This document shows, in pieces, positions 62,716-64,000 of a DNA stretch of 64,000 nucleotides. The stretch spans positions 6,510,001 to 6,574,000 of the forward strand of contig NZ_CP016428.1 in assembly GCF_001693385.1 (NCBI RefSeq), in the 5' to 3' direction. Position 1 is the stretch's first letter; every line of letters starts with the position of its first letter. The position numbers and the translations under genes were made by a program. This stretch comes from Bradyrhizobium icense (GTDB taxonomy: Bacteria; Pseudomonadota; Alphaproteobacteria; Rhizobiales; Xanthobacteraceae). Under the pieces are notes generated by a model, which saw nothing but the letters and a program-made list of their open reading frames with translations, did not search any database and was not told where the DNA came from.

Positions 62716-63888
62716 TCAGCTATAGATCTCGAACAGGCCGGCGCCGCCCTGGCCGCCGCCGATGCACATCGTGACGACGCCCCACTTGGCCTTGCGCCGG
62801 CGGCCTTCCTGCAGGATGTGGCCGGTGAGACGCGCACCGGTCATGCCGAAGGGATGGCCGATCGCGATCGAGCCGCCATTGACGTTGTATTTCTCCGGAT
62901 CGATGCCGAGCTTGTCGCGGGAATAGAGGCACTGGCTGGCGAAGGCTTCGTTCAGCTCCCAGAGATCGATGTCGTCGATCTTCAGGCCATGTCGCTTCAA
63001 CAGCTTCGGCACGGCGTAGATCGGGCCGATGCCCATCTCGTCCGGCTCGCAGCCCGCCGCCGCCCAGGCGACGAAGCGGCCCAACGGGTTGAGGCCGCGC
63101 TTCTCGGCATCCTTGGCTTCCATCAGAACGACCGCCGCCGCGCCATCCGAGAGCTGGCTGGCGTTGCCGGCGGTGACGTACTTGCCCGGGCCCTTGACCG
63201 GCTCGAGCTTGCCAAGGCCTTCCATCGTCGTGTCGGGCCGGTTGCACTCGTCACGGTCGACGGTGTAGTCGACGATGCTTTCCGCCTTGGTCTGCTTGTC
63301 GACCACCTTCATCTTGGTCTTCATCGGGACGATTTCGTCCTTGAACTTGTTGGCCTGCTGGGCGGCCGCCATGCGGCGCTGCGATTCCAGCGAGTACTCG
63401 TCCTGGTACTCGCGGCTGAGCTTGTAGCGCTCGGCAACGATATCGGCCGTGTCGATCATCGCCATGAAGATATCGGGCGCGACCTTCAGCAGGTCCGGAT
63501 CGATCGATTCCTTGGGCGAGCCGCCGCCCGGGATCGAGATGCTCTCGACGCCGCCGGCTACGATGCAGTCAGCTCCGTCAGAGCGGATCGAGTTGGCGGC
63601 CATCGCGATGGTCTGCAGGCCGGAGGAGCAGAAGCGGTTCACCGAGACGCCGGCGGTCGACTTCGGCAATCCCGCGAGCAGCGCGGCCTGCCGGCCGATA
63701 TTCGGCGCGCCATGCGCGCAATTGCCGAGATAGCAGTCCTCGACATATTCCTTCTCGACGCCGGCGCGCTCCACGGCGTGCTTGATGGCGTGAGCCGCCA
63801 TCGACATCGGCGGGGTGATGTTGAACCCGCCGCGGCCGGACTTTGCCAGCCCCGTACGTGCATAGGAAACGATGACAGCTTCACGCAT
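62716..63888 (-). CDS. Acetyl-CoA acetyltransferase/thiolase
   Basis: 390 residues. Thiolase fold with the acyl-accepting Cys in [20 protein letters not shown] (residue about 89), [38 protein letters not shown] (His) and [14 protein letters not shown] (second Cys) at the end. It condenses or cleaves acetoacetyl-CoA or longer 3-ketoacyl-CoA in beta-oxidation. No partner dehydrogenase is in the window to its right. Start ATG 63888, intact. Confidence 0.93.
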   Translation of the reverse strand: MREAVIVSYARTGLAKSGRGGFNITPPMSMAAHAIKHAVERAGVEKEYVEDCYLGNCAHGAPNIGRQAALLAGLPKSTAGVSVNRFCSSGLQTIAMAANSIRSDGADCIVAGGVESISIPGGGSPKESIDPDLLKVAPDIFMAMIDTADIVAERYKLSREYQDEYSLESQRRMAAAQQANKFKDEIVPMKTKMKVVDKQTKAESIVDYTVDRDECNRPDTTMEGLGKLEPVKGPGKYVTAGNASQLSDGAAAVVLMEAKDAEKRGLNPLGRFVAWAAAGCEPDEMGIGPIYAVPKLLKRHGLKIDDIDLWELNEAFASQCLYSRDKLGIDPEKYNVNGGSIAIGHPFGMTGARLTGHILQEGRRRKAKWGVVTMCIGGGQGGAGLFEIYS

Positions 63889-64000
63889 TTGAAAGACCTC
63901 CCTTTGATGCGATCCAGTATGGACTGGAGCCGCGCCCGTGTGTAGCGAAAACCCGAATTCCGGCCAGCGGAAAAGAATGAAACCGAAAAAGCCGGCTCAG
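63889..64000. other. Upstream region of the thiolase gene at the window edge
   Basis: About 110 bases with the thiolase ribosome site (AGGGAGG). Nothing else is seen before the edge. Confidence 0.5.

Noticed and set aside
62644..63945. 433-residue plus-strand ORF across the thiolase
   Set aside because: Antisense shadow of an intact thiolase.

Overview
The window looks like chromosomal DNA of a Bradyrhizobium-type alphaproteobacterium (Nitrobacteraceae). The evidence is high G+C, dense short-palindrome (REP-like) repeats between genes, two candidate GGAAC-type stress promoters, and a gene set of that kind: dxs-tlyA-RNA methyltransferase, fabI with a histidine phosphatase, pdxH, clpS, aroC, ribB with a degenerate RibA domain, gcdH, and many SDR, acyl-CoA and substrate-binding proteins. 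This is inference from protein and repeat style; no search was run.

Layout. 1-6.4 kb: accessory catabolism (5' part of an aryl-CoA-synthetase-like gene, an ABC binding protein, an SDR remnant, a TetR repressor divergent from an SDR, a FabF-like synthase and an unusual SDR). 6.8 kb: tRNA-Gln(TTG). 7.1-12.7 kb: acyl-CoA dehydrogenase, an M15-like peptidoglycan protein, a coiled-coil membrane protein and small genes. 12.7-17.6 kb: an accessory island made of a structured non-coding repeat, a lower-G+C cassette (two-helix membrane protein, ImmA/IrrE-like metallopeptidase, beta/sce7725-like protein, convergent sce7726-like putative nuclease) and an IS630-family element with TA duplication. 17.7-32.3 kb: core genes (VOC dioxygenase, 5'-nucleotidase, HDAC-like deacetylase, xseB, a membrane alpha/beta hydrolase, dxs, deoxyribosyltransferase, tlyA, RNA m5U methyltransferase, VWA protein, clpS, a frameshifted adenylate cyclase, aroC). 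32.5-36.9 kb: a DUF1778/GNAT toxin-antitoxin pair, the fabI operon with an inserted lower-G+C gene, and an ECF sigma/anti-sigma pair. 37-47.4 kb: DnaJ-like protein, pdxH, SDR, corA, L,D-transpeptidase, extensin-like protein, acyl-CoA ligase, LysR. 47.5-55.7 kb: Sel1-like membrane protein, DUF1499, MBL hydrolase, gcdH, ribB, CPA2 antiporter. 55.8-64 kb: a broken DUF3124 gene, aminotransferase, short XRE protein, Bug/TctC binding protein, FAD monooxygenase, Tat amidohydrolase, His-rich secreted protein and a thiolase.

How they work together. Much of the window concerns acyl-CoA and aromatic metabolism (CoA ligases, acyl-CoA dehydrogenases, thiolase, binding proteins, monooxygenase, VOC dioxygenase) around a housekeeping backbone for isoprenoids, chorismate, fatty acids, riboflavin, PLP and RNA modification. 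Four genes are visibly decayed: the SDR remnant at 2.2 kb, the cyclase at 30.2 kb, DUF3124 at 55.8 kb and probably the XRE regulator at 57.5 kb. The most promising uncharacterised system is the four-gene cassette at 13.5-16.35 kb, which has the look of a defence or stress module, though its function is not established by sequence.
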